Positions 1-18,236 of a stretch of DNA of 64,000 nucleotides are shown here, piece by piece. The DNA lies in assembly GCF_049243985.1 (NCBI RefSeq), contig NC_135371.1:203501-267500 (forward strand), written 5' to 3'. Position 1 is the first letter of the stretch; each line of letters opens with the position of its first letter. The translations under genes were made by a program, and so were the position numbers. This stretch comes from Paroedura picta (Eukaryota > Chordata > Lepidosauria > Squamata > Gekkonidae). A model generated the notes under the pieces. That model was not told where the DNA came from. It saw only the letters and a program-made list of their open reading frames with translations, and ran no database searches.

Positions 1-133
1 CTGGCAGTCTTCAAGCAAAGGTTGGATGCACACTTTTCTTGGACGCTTTAGGATGCTTAGGGCTGATCCTGCGTTGAGCAGGGGGTTGGACTAGATGGCC
101 TGTATGGCCCCTTCCAACTCTATGATTCTAGTC
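1..133 (+). repeat. CR1 LINE 3' end
   Basis: Matches the end of the longer CR1 copy at 1457-1966: the ORF2 C-terminal coding stretch (VFKQRL...FSWTL), then the untranslated tail with GGGGGTTGGACTAGATGGCC and a final TATGATTCT. It runs in from outside the window and is cut at its right end by the hAT-like element that follows. Confidence 0.9.
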
Positions 134-403
134 TTTTGCTGAGGGACGTCGCCGCCTGAGCCCCTGCTCCGCTTGCTTTCCTGCCGGTGCCCCTGATTTC
201 CCACCATCCACGGGGAGCGCTGCCAGCAGAATCTGTGCAGTGCCATGCTGAGGGGGAGCCCCAGCCATGGCAGCCGCTGGAGAGCACCAAAGGTGAGCCA
301 GTGGCAGAGTGGCAGGGCAGCCCCCGAGGCAGCAGCCGGGGAGGAGGACGAGGAGGAGCCACGGACCGATAATGTTCCCCAGACCGGGGGTTGGGGACCA
401 CTG
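134..403. mobile_element. Non-autonomous hAT-like DNA element
   Basis: The right end (GGGGGTTGGGGACCACTG) matches that of the element at 21768-22119. Flanks read TTCTAGTC (126-133) and GTCTAGTC (404-411), a 7/8 target duplication of the size hAT transposases make. GC-rich, no transposase coding. It inserted into the CR1 tail to its left, so it is younger than that CR1. Confidence 0.55.
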
Positions 404-456
404 GTCTAGTCCTTTGCTACGATCTATTCTTCACAGAATTTAAACAATATATAGGT

Positions 457-740
457 CTTTGACTGCTCTTTAGAAGGCCAGATCCTGAAGATGAAACTCA
501 AATACTTTGGCCACCTCATGAGAAGGAAGGACTCCCTGCAGAAGAGCCTAATGCTGGGAGCGATCGAGGGCAAAAGAAGAAGGGGGCGACAGAGAATGAG
601 GTGGCTGGATGGAGTCACTGAAGCAGTCGGTGCAAACTTAAATGGACTCCGGGGAACAGTAGAGGGCAGGAAGGCCTGGAGGATCATTGTCCATGGGGTC
701 GCGATGGGTCGGACATGACTTCGCACATAACAACAACAAA
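457..740 (+). mobile_element. RTE-BovB LINE 3' fragment
   Basis: Encodes the BovB ORF2 C-terminus (QILKMKLKYFGHLMRRKDSL, then a basic GKRRRGRQRMRWLDG stretch) and the short 3' tail ending in CGCACATAACAACAACAA. It is collinear with the reverse complement of 59790-60070. 5'-truncated, as is usual for LINE insertions. Confidence 0.9.
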
Positions 741-954
741 TAGGTCTTTGGCTCAAAGGTATGGGGAAGCTTAGTCTTTTGTTTAAATGTTAATTATCGC
801 CTAGGGTAGGTTCTTTCTTCTGTTATCATATTCATGTCAAACCGTCCTTTTTCATGGCAGAATTTAAGGAGCACAGCAGCAGCTACTTACAGAAAAAATG
901 GCTTTACTGAGTAGAAGCAACTTTGTAATGAGAGGAGAGATATAGCCCTAACAG

Positions 955-1062
955 TGTAGCTGACTGTTTCTGAGGAAGTGTGTTTGCACACAAAAGCTTA
1001 TCCCTTGAATAAAACTTTGCTGGTCTCAAAGGTGTCCCTGGACTCAGACTTTGACTCACTAT
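955..1062 (+). repeat. Dispersed tail repeat with hammerhead-like core
   Basis: Contains CTGAGGA, a 5-bp hairpin GTGTG/CACAC, AAAAGCTTA, AATAAAACTTTG and GGTCTCAAAGGTGTCCCTGGACTC. Related copies occur near 26525, 29170, 40869, 41101, 53011, 57745 and 58205. The family is perhaps Penelope-like; this is inference from the layout. Confidence 0.5.
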
Positions 1063-1456
1063 TGTTCTTCATTCTGGAGGCAAGCAGGTAAGTGAGCTCA
1101 AAGGAACAGGAAGTCTCCAATTGAACTAATCAGGAGGCAGAAGGAGATTATCTGAAGAACACCTGATCTGAATATGCCAACTACACATTTCCTCCTGCAG
1201 GATATTTTTCCTTCAGTGGTGAATCAGGCATGCTTCGGATCATCATGCATATTCAAAAAGTTATTTCCCTCCTTGCCACAAAGACTTTCGGCTGCCCATT
1301 TTCCTCCAATTAAGAGACTGGATATTTTCCTCCAGGCTGGTTGGCAACCTTAGCAAGCAGGCACCTCCCAGCTCTCTGGCCTGGTGGGGACCAGGGGAAC
1401 ATGTTTCAGTGGGGGATTCCATAGTTGGGGTGTCAGAGCAGAGAAGGCCCTGTCCC

Positions 1457-1966
1457 CTGTACTGTGTGCAGTTCTGGAGGCCTCACTTCAAGAAGGACGT
1501 TGATAAAATTGAAAGGGTACAGAGGAGAGTGACGAAGATGATCTGGGGCCAAGGGACCAAGCCCTATGAAGATAGATTGAGGGACTTGGGAATGTTCAGC
1601 CTGGAGAAAAGGAGGTTGAGAGGGGACATGATAGCCCTCTTTAAGCATTTGAAGGGTTGTCATTTGGAGGAGGGCAGGATGCTGTTTCTGCTGGCTGCAG
1701 AGGAGAGGACACGCAGTAATGAGTTTAAACTTCAAGTACAACGATATAGGCTAGATATCAGGAAAAAGTTTTTCACAGTCAGAGTAGTTCAGCAGTGGAA
1801 TAGGCTGCCTAAGGAGGTGGTGATCTCCCCCTCACTGGCAGTCTTCAAGCAAAGGCTGGATACACACTTTTCTTGGATGCTTAAGGATGCTTAGGGCTGA
1901 TCCTGCGTTGAGCAGGGGGTTGGACTAGATGGCCTGTGTGGCCCCTTCCAACTCTTCTATGATTCT
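1457..1966 (+). mobile_element. CR1 LINE, 5'-truncated (RT C-terminus and 3' UTR)
   Basis: An open frame from about 1457 to 1894 encodes the CR1 ORF2 C-terminal part, with typical blocks (VQFWRPHFKKDVDKIERVQR, LRDLGMFSLEKRRLRGDMI, VVQQWNRLPKEVV). It ends in the CR1 tail with the TCTATGATTCT terminus. It is about 94-95% like the minus-strand copy near 22850-23445 by eye, so both are fairly young. Confidence 0.93.
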
Positions 1967-4360
1967 TCAAAGCTGCCCACCCAGTGCCACAGAGGATGTC
2001 TGTGTGGGCAGATACCCAGGTTCTCTCATTCACACAGTCTGTTCACGGGGGAACACTTTCAAAGCCAAATGTGTCATTTTGGGCTCCTTCCATGGAAACC
2101 AGCCGGGATGTGGCCAGTCTTGGGCACAAGGCCATGCCTCACATGGAAACCACCGGGGGTGGGTGGTGGGTGGTGGGTGGGATGAACCGTCTCCCGCCCT
2201 CACAGGAAATAGTAGAGGGGGGGTGCACCTGGCACTGTAAGGGGGCTCCAGAGCAGAGGGTCTGAGGGTCAGTTCTCCGGTGGGGGTGGGGGTGGGGGTG
2301 GGGGTGGGGTGGCCAGGTCTTGATGCCACAAGAGACCATGCAAAAGCCAGCAGAGGGGTCTTTCCCTCCCTCTCCCAGCAGAGGGGCACTTGATGAGGTT
2401 GGAGGCCAACAGACTCAGGTCAGGAGGGAGAAGGCCCCCTACCCCCAATGCCGTGAGCCTAGGGGCTTCCCTGCCACTAGACCCTGGCTTAGAGGGCTTA
2501 GTTGGGGAGGGGCATTCTATTAAGGGCTGCTTGTGATGCTAAATGGAACCTCCATCTTCAGGAGCAGTGTACCTATGAATGCCGGACTGGAGCAGGGTAA
2601 CCCTAACCCTCGTGACCAGCAAAGTTGCCTTGAGTCCAGGCAGGCAAGGCAGGATACAAAGAGGCATGACAATAATGCCCATAAAACAGTTTTCAGAAGG
2701 GAAGCAGTAAACAGCTTTTCAAGGCCTCCTCAGGGGAAGGAGTTCCTCACTTGGTGGAGGAGGCTCTTTGGAAGCCTCTCCCCAGACTCAGAGGCCAGGA
2801 GAGCCCTCTGTGGACCTCAAGGCTCAGGGAGGCCGAGGCGAGGGAGGAATCCCTTCAGACGCCTTGGACCAAAGGCTTCTGCACCAGCCTCTTCAACTGG
2901 GCCCAGAGACAATTGGGAAGCGTCCTCCCTGGATGAACCCCTGGTTTCTATGCCAAGACACAAGTCCTAGTTCAGGCTCCTGCAGCCATGCTTCAAATCA
3001 GCTGTGAGTTTGAACATGTCTTCAAGGGTAGCCCCTTGGGCAGCAACTGCAGCACTCTAGTCAGCGTGTGGCCTAGGCATGTCTAATGGTTGGCTAGGGA
3101 GTGGAGTGGACTGCAGGGTATCCTTCCCCTCCCTGAGGCTTGAATTTGGAGTTGACATAAGGCAGGTAAAAAAGTAAGCAAGGCAGGAAGCCCCAGAAAA
3201 ACCAGGGGTAACAGGGAGAGGGTTGCTTTGCCAGGTCCCTGGAGAGCCCACAGCATCTCTGCTGAGATGGGACCCACTTGGGGGTGGGGATCCACTTGGG
3301 ACACAGCATTCACAAACCATTAAATCCACAGGAGTTTGGGGCCCCTCTTGTCACAGGGGCCACGAGATGGGAAACTCTGGCCTCAAAGGGCCATCTCCTT
3401 CTCCCTGTACAAGAGATCCTTCTTTCAGAAGTCACCGTTTGGCTGCCCAGTAACTGATGACTCTGCCAGCCTTGCAGCCTGTGAGTGGTGCAGCTGGAGC
3501 TCTAGAGGGAGGTGGGGGGAGGGGGGGAGAAAGTCCCAGCTGAACCCAAACACCCAAAGCCCTGATCAGGTGACAACAGCCCTGAGGAGTCCCTGGCATG
3601 CTTTCAACATCTCACGGGTGGGGTGCAGGGAGTTGTTGAAAGCTGTCTTGATCTAAACAAAAGAAAGAAAAAGAAGGACACATTCCATGCCACAAGTGGC
3701 CCAACCCAAAAGTGGCCCAACCCAAAACGCTTTTGAGTTCTCCATTAAGCCAAGCGCTGCAAAATATAAAAACTGTGAGGAAACCACATTTCTGAGGGCA
3801 TCAAGCTGCAGGTCACTGTAGGCCACGACAATCAGTCCCCTCTTAGTCTGTCTCTTGTCCTCCTACCTGTCTATTCAGAAGAGCAGGCCAAGGTACTTGA
3901 CTTCCTTAGGCAAGTCCAAGTTACTGCAATATTTTGGTTAATGTTGTGGCAAACCTTATGTAGCCTGCGGTGCAGACACTATTCTACCCTGCCCATCCAA
4001 CGTCTTCCAACACCTGGAGAGGCCTCTCCCCTCCCCCCTCAAGTAACTAGCCTCCACCAACCACCTGACCTTTGTGGGGAATTGCCTGATTCTCAGCTTA
4101 CAAGTTCTGAGGCTCTACCTCTGTGCCTATTGCTGCTCAGCACCTGGCCATCCCAGGGGCAATGTACTGCCTTGTGGTGCCTGGTGGAATAGCTGCTTGC
4201 CAACTAATTTCGAAATCTCAGTGTCATAATCTTTTGTGCCATACATGGATACAACTCTTATTTGAATTACTCTTGCCTGTATTAGCTATTTATTCATTTA
4301 TATCTAGTATAAATACACCATAATTTTCAAATTGTGCATATAAAACTCCATTTTTAGTAA
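1967..4360. other. Intergenic, no gene recognised
   Basis: Only short open frames without recognisable domains are present. Holds a (GGTGGG)n run at 2278-2312 and a small direct duplication (AAGTGGCCCAACCCAAAA) near 3693-3726. No exon with convincing splice sites was seen. Confidence 0.5.
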
Positions 4361-4369
4361 TTGCGCATC

Positions 4370-5050
4370 TGTTTCAATTAAAATTGAAATTAAATCCACA
4401 CTTTGTCAAAACTGACACACTAAGCAAATTGTCTGATAGTTCTGGTAAGTAAATTACATCACTTTCCTCATTATACACGGTCTTTACTCCTGTAGCACAT
4501 TTAACCATCACTGTTCCTTTTCCTTGAACAGATATTCTATTTCCATTTGCAATCGTAATTGCTATTTAACTCTTTGAGAATATCAGAATTATTACCCATG
4601 TGCATTGAAGCTCCTGAATCAATTAACCATCTGGAATAATTAATATTATTACGTTTATTATTTCTATAATCTGAGATTGCTATGCTGTTTCCATGCACAA
4701 TAAAAACTTTTAGTGTAATATCTGCTGCCACCTGGTGGCCTTTGTAATTGCTACTTTTGTTTTATAGAGTCTCTTGTTGCAAAATGGCCAGTTTTCCCCA
4801 TGAAAAACAATTTTTTTTGTCTTGCTCCTTTTATTGTAAAGTGGATTTATGTTAAACATTATACTTATCAATATTTTGTACAGGAAGAACTTGAGTCTCA
4901 TTTTCTTCTGCCTTCTCCGTTCTCCTAGCTGCTGCTGCTTTAAGCCTTGAAGCAACATATTTCATGGAAAGATTATCTTTTTTCCCCTCTAAAACATGTA
5001 TCAAAGAATTATAACTTTCAGGCATAACTTGATAAAATTAAAATGACTTG
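4370..5050 (-). mobile_element. Fossil Copia (Ty1)-type LTR retrotransposon fragment
   Basis: The minus strand encodes a piece with the retropepsin signature DSGAS preceded by WLI, typical of the Copia gag-pol junction, and a degraded nucleic-acid-binding stretch before it. Clearly broken and internal only; no LTRs seen. AT-rich compared with its surroundings. Probably old. Confidence 0.6.
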
Positions 5051-5151
5051 GTTCTCATCATCAAATTTCTTGTCTATAGTATGCCAGACAGTCCTAGGAT
5101 GTCCCGGCTAGACTCCTCATGCTCTAGGATAAATAAAATAACCAGAGCCAC

Positions 5152-5183
5152 AGACCCCCCCCCCACACACACACACACAAACA
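5152..5183. repeat. C-run and (CA)n microsatellite
   Basis: A poly-C tract runs directly into a CA dinucleotide repeat. Confidence 0.85.
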
Positions 5184-5479
5184 GAGGATAACAACAGCGT
5201 GCCACTCCCCACCACCCACCCCGCTCAGAGTTGCTGCAGCTCTTGTAGGTGGACCAAGTTCAACTGGCAGCAAAGCTTATCGGACTCTTGAGCCCTCCGG
5301 TGCTCAGTGGTCCCTTTCAGCTTTACTGAGGGACTTTGGTCAGCTTCTCAGAGAAAGGTCTGAGGCATACCTTGGATTCTGACTGTCTTCTGTTAGAAAA
5401 AAAGACAGATGATAAAGATTGACAAGAGAGACCCTTACCTTTCTGGGGTGGAAATTTCCCACAAACACGTCCTCTAGAG

Positions 5480-5583
5480 CAGGGGTAGTCAACCTGTGGC
5501 CATCCAGATGTTCATGGACTACAATTTCCATGGGAATTGTAGTCCATGAACATCTGGAGGACCCCACAGGTTGACTACCCCTG
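5480..5583. mobile_element. hAT fold-back MITE, copy 1
   Basis: A 104-bp near-perfect palindrome with ends CAGGGGTAGTC...GACTACCCCTG, flanked by CTCTAGAG and CTCTAGAA, a 7/8 match of an 8-bp target duplication. Same family as 49515-49650 and 57883-58018. Non-coding; it needs a hAT transposase in trans. Confidence 0.85.
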
Positions 5584-6132
5584 CTCTAGAAGAGGGGCCA
5601 CAGCCACATGCACCAGGCCCCTGTGACAGGGCGCAGGACTTAGGTTTTATGGGGGCCACCATTCCGCCGCTCACTCCGCTGGGTGGGACCCTCTGCTTGG
5701 TTCTCTGGCAGAGGCTAAATATAAACCCGCATGTGGAGACTTATGGAACCAACCAGATTCCTCAATGCTCTGCGGGACTCAATGCCCTCTGCTGACTTGT
5801 TGGGCATTGGTGGAGGACTGGCAGTCCCGCCTGTCTGCCGCCATTGACAAGATCGCTCCCTCTCTGCTGCCACCTCCAGCCAGCTCCGGGGTGCACCTGG
5901 GAGCTGAGGGAGAGGAAGAGGGAGGGAGAGGAAGAGGGAAGTGAGACAGCTGGAGTGCGGACGGACGAAGAGTCGTGACGAAGCGTCAATAGAACCCTGA
6001 TGAAGGCGCATGAGATGGTGGTTGGGGCAGCGAGATCTCACATGTGTGAGATCTCGCCCGGCCCAATTATTTTGGGTAGTTGGGTCCCTTACAGGCCCTG
6101 TCAACTTGGTGGGCCAAAGCAGAAGTGGGTTT

Positions 6133-6421
6133 AGAAGAAGAAGAAGAAGAGTTGGTTCTTATATGCCGCTTTTCCCTACCCGAAGGAGGCTCAAAGCGGC
6201 TTACAGTCGCCTTCCCTTTCCTCTCCCCACAACAGACACCCTGTGGGGTGGGTGAGGCTGAGAGAGCCCTGATATCACTGCTCGGTCAGAACAGTTTTAT
6301 CAGTGCCGTGGCGAGCCCAAGGTCACCCAGCTGGATGCATGTGGGGGAGCGCAGAATCGAACCCGGCATGCCAGATTAGAAGTCCGCACTCCTAACCACT
6401 ACACCAAACTGGCTCTCTTTA
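6133..6421 (-). mobile_element. tRNA-derived SINE, full length
   Basis: Read on the minus strand: AGAGCCAGTTTGGTGTAGTGG (box A), a loop reading CTTCTAA, box B GGTTCGATTC, then a body with a conserved CCCACAGGGTGTCTGTTG-like block and an (AAG/CTT)n tail. About 95% like the copy at 50487-50769. Transcribed by RNA polymerase III through internal boxes A and B. Confidence 0.9.
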
Positions 6422-7287
6422 GGAACATCCTCAGCCCGGACAACCTGACTGAGGAGAGGGGAAAGCCAGACTGGATACATGGACCTTATTCATGACCACC
6501 TGATAATTTTTTGCAAATGATTGGTCATCTGGGTTGGTCATAATCCAAGAGTAGTTGCGAGACTCTGATTGGGTTAAAAGGGTGGACAGATCAGCCGAAA
6601 ACGATATCAGATCCAGTGGAAGTTTCACGGAGCAGATCCAAAACTCTGCCCCCTCACTTCCTGTCTGGCAGGCGGTTGAAGGAGAAGGGCCTCCAAACCC
6701 CTCTGGGCCCCTCCTGGAATAGGGGGATTCATGTGCCCCCTGCTAGGTTCTCAGGTTGCGTTTATGCTGCTCTTTTAAGCAAAATTAATGCTTCGCAAGG
6801 CAAAGATACTTTTTGGATAAGCCAAGTAACATGTTGTCAACATATTTTTCTGGACCAGGGGATGGCCTGAAAATCTGAAAGTTATTAAGAGGGAAAATTC
6901 CTGTTAGAGCTTCTGTATTAATAAGACTCTGCAATGGGACCCAATTGCTCCCTCCGTAAGATTTGGGAGATTAATTCCTCTTCCACACACAGGAACTAAC
7001 ACAGGGAAACAGTTTGCTTTTTTTTTTTTTTTTGCTGTTTAATTTGTTTCCACGGTGATTCCTTTTGGGCATTTCTGCATACATAACCATAAAACCCAAC
7101 TGATGGCCCATAGGCTATTGCAAAACAGTGTGCTATGCACTAGGAACCAACAACCCAGTGTGCTTCGGCACTCACAGGTCTGGTTTTAACACACGCCAGT
7201 TCTTAACACATATGAAATATGTACAGCAGCCAGTAAAAGCTCCAGCGTGAGAGCTGTAAAGTACCAGAGTCACTTAATGAATTTAGT

Positions 7288-7362
7288 TGGACTTCGTAAA
7301 CTGCCACGAGCCTCTTGGGAATGGTGGTTAATAAATTTATGATGATGATGATGATGATGATG
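7288..7362 (+). repeat. LINE/SINE 3' tail with (ATG)n
   Basis: CTGCCACGAGCCTCTTGGGA, GGTGGTTAATAAAT, then (GATGAT)n. This is the usual ending of L2-like elements and of SINEs that borrow their tails. Confidence 0.55.
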
Positions 7363-7477
7363 AAAGGCTGCCAAAAATGTCAATGGTGTGTTCTCGTTCT
7401 CTTATTAGTGCATGTATCGCTATGAGGGACACTGCAGGTTGTCATGTAGTGATCTCTCCCATCCCCCCCCTGCCTGG

Positions 7478-7800
7478 GCCTTTTATTTATTTTTTATTTA
7501 TATTTATATACCTTTGCTCACAAAAGTCTTGACGCGGTTTACAGAGATTAATAAAAACAATAAAATCCCATAAAAACCCATTAAAACATAATTAAAACAC
7601 AACGTCACGATGACGACAGATAATAAATCTATAACCCACTCCCCTCTCCCCGTCCAGCTAGGTCTACTACTCTCTACCTGGGAGCGAGGGACTTAGTTGG
7701 TTTTGGCTGGAGATCCACAGCTGCCGATGCCGGGAGTTGCCCTGGCCTCAACCATATGCCTGGCAGAAGAGCTCAGTTTTGCAGGCCCTGCGGAAAGCTG
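7478..7800 (-). mobile_element. L2-like LINE 3' end
   Basis: The reverse complement gives CCGCAGGGCCTGCAAAACTGAGCTC (encoding a ...KTEL-type end), a UTR and a (TAAA/ATAAA)-rich terminus. The same coding piece occurs on the plus strand at 14480-14890. Fragmentary and diverged. Confidence 0.5.
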
Positions 7801-7905
7801 ACAAATTCTGGAGATTTTACCTGGAGATGCCGCCAGGCCTGACCCAGGGCCCATTTGCATGCCAAGCAGAGGCTCTGCCATGGAGCCACCAGGGCCCCTC
7901 CCTTA
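7800..7905 (-). mobile_element. Second tRNA-derived SINE family, fragment
   Basis: The minus strand reads GTGGCTCCATGGCAGAGCC...TCTGCTTGGCATGCAAA...CCCTGGGTCAGGCC, the pattern of a tRNA head (D-arm, anticodon arm, degraded box B). Different from the abundant SINE above. Confidence 0.55.
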
Positions 7906-8451
7906 CAATCCAGGACTACACAGGGTTGCATTCTGCAGGATCTAGAAATGGGGGGTGGGAGGCAGGAGACCTTTGCAGCCCCCTCCAGCACCCATGTCCT
8001 CATCTCAGCAATTAAGTGGCAGGGTGCGTGTGCCATTTGCCCCTGGGTGAAAATGGCCCAGGCAGAGCTTGCTTGAGTGCAGGAGGCCGGGTGGTCAGAT
8101 GCCTGCATGAGTGACAGCTGGGGGGGGGGAGGGCTGCTGGAAGTGGCAGAGGAGAGGTTTGTGGCCTCCAGCAGAAACTGCCAGCACTGCCTTCCTCCTC
8201 CAAGGAAGCCACTCTAGAGAACTCCTCCCACCCAGCAAGGGACAAAACCAGATCATTATCTTCTTTTCCCCAATTCAAGCAAGCCACCTGCCTGCTGCAG
8301 AGTTGGTCTTGAACCAAGAAGACAGAAGATCAAGCATTGGGCCTCGACGTCTTCATGGGCACTGCACTGCACACAGGTGGGTGTTGACTAGCAGGTCCTG
8401 GTTAACAAAGGAGGAGACACTCCCCCAACTAACAGAAAGGTCTTCACATAG

Positions 8452-9290
8452 AATCATAGTTAGAAGGGACCCCCTGGGTCAGGCGACCCCCCTGAACTAC
8501 GCAGGACACTCTCATCCCTATCTCTCATCCAGTCACCTGACACCCCTTGAGCCTTCACAGAATCAGCCTCTCCGTCAGAGGGCTCTCCAGCCTGTTTTAA
8601 AATCTCCAAGGATGGAGAACCCACCACCTCCCAAGGAAGCCTGTTCCACTAAGAAACCGCTGTCAGGAATTTCTTCCCATTGGGTCTGGTCCATCCCTCT
8701 GGGGCAAGAGAGAACAACTCTGCTCCATCCTCTCTATGGCACCCTTTTAAAGACTTGAAGACGGCTGGCTAAACAGGCCAAGTTCCCCCAACCTTTCCTC
8801 GCACCTTTGGGTCTCCAAACCCTTCACCATCTTCGTTGCCCTCCTCCCACATCCCTCCTCAACTGTGGTGCCCAGAACTGAACACAGGACTCCAAGTGAG
8901 GTTAAACCAGAGCAAAGTGGTACCATCACCTCCCCTGATCTGGACACGATACTGCTTGATACGGTTCATGTTCAATGTATGGTCTATTAGGACTCCTAGA
9001 TCCTTTTTGTACATGCTATTGCCAAAACAAGTCTCCATCTTATATTGGTGTATTTGGTTTTTCATACCTAAATGCAGAAATTGACATTAGTCCCTATTGA
9101 ACTGCATTTTATTCAGTTTAGCCCACTTTTCGAGCCTATCAAGATCATCAAGAGAGGATGCTAAACCATTTACAAGCACCTTTTGGGTACGATCTGTCAA
9201 CCAGTGATCGATCCACCTGACAGAATTCAGATCCATACCGCATTTTCTTCTGTAGGGCGCAACCCGGTTAGCCATTTAAGCAAGGTTCGG
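8452..9290 (-). mobile_element. CR1 LINE, diverged subfamily
   Basis: The minus strand encodes CR1 RT pieces (YKKDLGVLIDHTLNMN; RKCGMDLNSVRWIDHWLTDRTQ-type linker; LDDLDRLEKWAKLNKMQFNRD) in more than one frame, and a 3' end at the low-coordinate side with AGAATCATAG. Frame breaks and internal deletions show that it is old. Confidence 0.8.
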
Positions 9291-9944
9291 GGGCCTAACT
9301 CATTCAGGGAAAAGCATGAAGCATGGCTGCAGGGCTTTATGGGCACCTGCAGAGGCTAGGAGTAGCCCCCCCACAGGAAGCCACACTACCCTTTCCCTTC
9401 AGGGCCTGCTTCAGGGGCTACTAGGAACCATCTGCACATCCTCTTGCTTGCCAATTCAGGTGGGCTGCCGCGTTGGGAGCTGAAGCAGGAGAGCACGGAA
9501 GAGTCTTCTAGAATTAAATGGTATGAGTAATGGTCTTTAAGATACCCCCAGCTTCCTGAGCAGTCAAGCAATTTCAGCCTCAATTAAGATTTCCCTGGAT
9601 GGAGGTCTCAGAAGACGAGGAGGGACATTTCATTTAGATGATACTGGCAGGGTTCATTTTTTTATTAAACAAGACGACAATAAAACCAGAAAACTGTTCT
9701 TTTTATCAGGTTCTGTCCAGTTTGCCGGTTAAAGTTCCTCCCTCCCTGTTTTGTATGATCAAAACTCAAGGTTGAGGATAATGTTCCGAAAGATAAGTCC
9801 CGGAGGATTCTGCTGCTAACAGTTGGTGCAGACAAAAGGTTTGGAGGGTGTCAAGAGCAGAAGCAGGGACTCACAAACGCTCCTGCCCCACCCCTTGCGT
9901 TGCGGCAAGACTGCCCATCTGGCGGCCTTCCCAGAAGAACAGAG

Positions 9945-10075
9945 GGCGACCCAAAAGACCTTCGCCTGACAAGGACTTCTAGAAGAGCCCTGCTGGGTCC
10001 GACCAGGGAGGGTCTACCTATTCCAGCCTCCTGTCTCTCACAGTGGCCAGCCAGTTCCTCAGGGCAGAGGCTGCA
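9945..10075 (-). repeat. Single unit of CR1-tail-related 134-bp repeat
   Basis: The reverse complement carries the phrases of the arrays at 43150-43700 and 51290-52270: GAACTGGCTGGCC, GAGACAGGAGGCTGGA and GGTCGGACCCAGCAGGGCTC. One copy, diverged. Confidence 0.6.
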
Positions 10076-10079
10076 GTCC

Positions 10080-10990
10080 AATTCTTTTGAAACTCCGGGG
10101 TTCTTTTGAGGAGAGGCTCCTGTAGTCATGCTACGAGTTTGGTGCCTCTCTCTGAATACCCTGCCGCGCCTCACGCAAAGAGAACATTTTCCCTTTAGTT
10201 TAATGGCCCCACAGTGTATCCAAATTGATTTGGATCTGGCTGAATCAGAGCCAGGGATGTTTTTTTCCCCGCATGTCTACTCTGCCATCTCTTTTCTGAG
10301 CCAGAACTGTACTCTTCACATGTGAGCATAGACTCCCAAAAGCTCCTCCTTCCGTCACTTTTGGCTGACCTTGAGAGTTTGTTTTGCCAGAACTGAGGAC
10401 TTCCCACTTCTCAGAAGCAGCCTGTTTTAGGCTTCCGTGCTTTTTAACCACACAGACCTCTTCCGAGCCACAGTGGTGACCTTTGGTGATGTGAGGCATG
10501 CATCGCACCTGAGCCGCAAATAGTTTCCAGGCCTCCTCCAGGGAGTAGACTTTAGGGTGCAGCTTTCTGCTTTCCAGGCCTCTCATTCTAGCGGAGCTCC
10601 CGTTTCCAGAATGAAAATAATAATTCTTAGGGCAACCTATGCTTTGGCACCACCTGGAAGGCAGTGTGGCTGAGGAGGGGAAGACAGCAGGGGGAGAAGA
10701 GCAAGGCGGAAGAGGCAGCCACACAATAGGAATTCAGGCAGTGCAGGGGGGACAAACGGGCAAAGGCCACAGTAGCCCAGGGCCTGTCCCCAGTTCCCAA
10801 GTATTGGGGGGCAGGACAGCTGCTTGCCTGCCTGAGCCAGAGTCTGTGCCAGCACACTCCACCCACCGCCCAGACAGCAGTGAGCACCCCCCACCCCCAG
10901 GGAGGGAGGGGACCACTTGCAGAAGACGGGGGCTGGGCAGAGGCACAGCAGCCCCACCCAGCCCCTCTCACCGCTCATCACAAAGCCTGC
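10080..10990. other. Intergenic, downstream of BRD2; no gene recognised
   Basis: Single-copy-looking DNA beyond the BRD2 polyadenylation signal. Open frames on both strands are short and without recognisable domains. Confidence 0.45.
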
Positions 10991-11012
10991 AGCAGGGTGC
11001 ATAATAGGGTTT

Positions 11013-11018
11013 TTTATT
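11013..11018 (-). terminator. BRD2 polyadenylation signal
   Basis: TTTATT on the plus strand is AATAAA on the minus strand, about 0.75 kb after the BRD2 stop. The 3' UTR would be about 11763 to 10995. Confidence 0.7.
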
Positions 11019-11763
11019 TACATGTTAAAGAGCCAGAAAGTTTAACATACAGCAAGATGAAAATGGAGCCCCAGGAGTTGAACAAGGCTGGGGGGGGGAA
11101 TAAAAAGAACAGTAGAAAAAGAATTGTACAGTCAACATAAAAAAGACTGGGGGAGAGGGGGAGAGACAGGGTCTGCCCCATCCCAAGGGAGGGAGGGGGG
11201 GTGAAGAACATGCTGTCTCCCTTTGGACCAGGGAGATCCACAGGGGCATCGGCTCCACCACCCAGGGGAAACCACCGATGGAGAAATAAATAGAAGAGCC
11301 TTGCCCTGTCCCCAAAAGCAAAGGCTCCCTCCCCCCTCCCCAAACAGCCTGTATGCAGGGGGTGGGTCCCAGCCCAAGTGGGTGAGGCACACGCAGCCTG
11401 CCCTCGGTCCCTCCTGGGAGGGAGCCCCACAAACCAAACTTGCTGAACGCTTCATAAAAACCACACTTTTTTAATTCAACCAAACAGTAAAACACTGCTG
11501 CCCACCCACCCCCTCGCTGGGGCAAACTGTACAGAGCCCTCCCCCCCCCCATGCCACAGCACAAACACAGCCGGGCCAGCTCGCGCCCCAAAGTCCAAGG
11601 GGGGGGGAGGCAGCTGGCCATGGACCCCCTCCTCGTCCTCCTCCCCAGCCTTCCTGCCATGCAGCCAGGCCGTCCTGCCGCTGCTGCCTAGTTCTGGTCC
11701 TGCAGAACCTTTTCCGTGCATGCCCAGGGGGCTCCCCCTTCCTGCCCCCTTCCTGGGTGCTGC

Positions 11764-18236
<6,473 letters not shown>

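Noticed and set aside
6133-6421. tRNA gene at SINE heads (also 37030, 48615, 50769)
   Set aside because: Boxes A and B are present but the acceptor stem and 3' half are lacking, and a SINE body with a simple-repeat tail follows.
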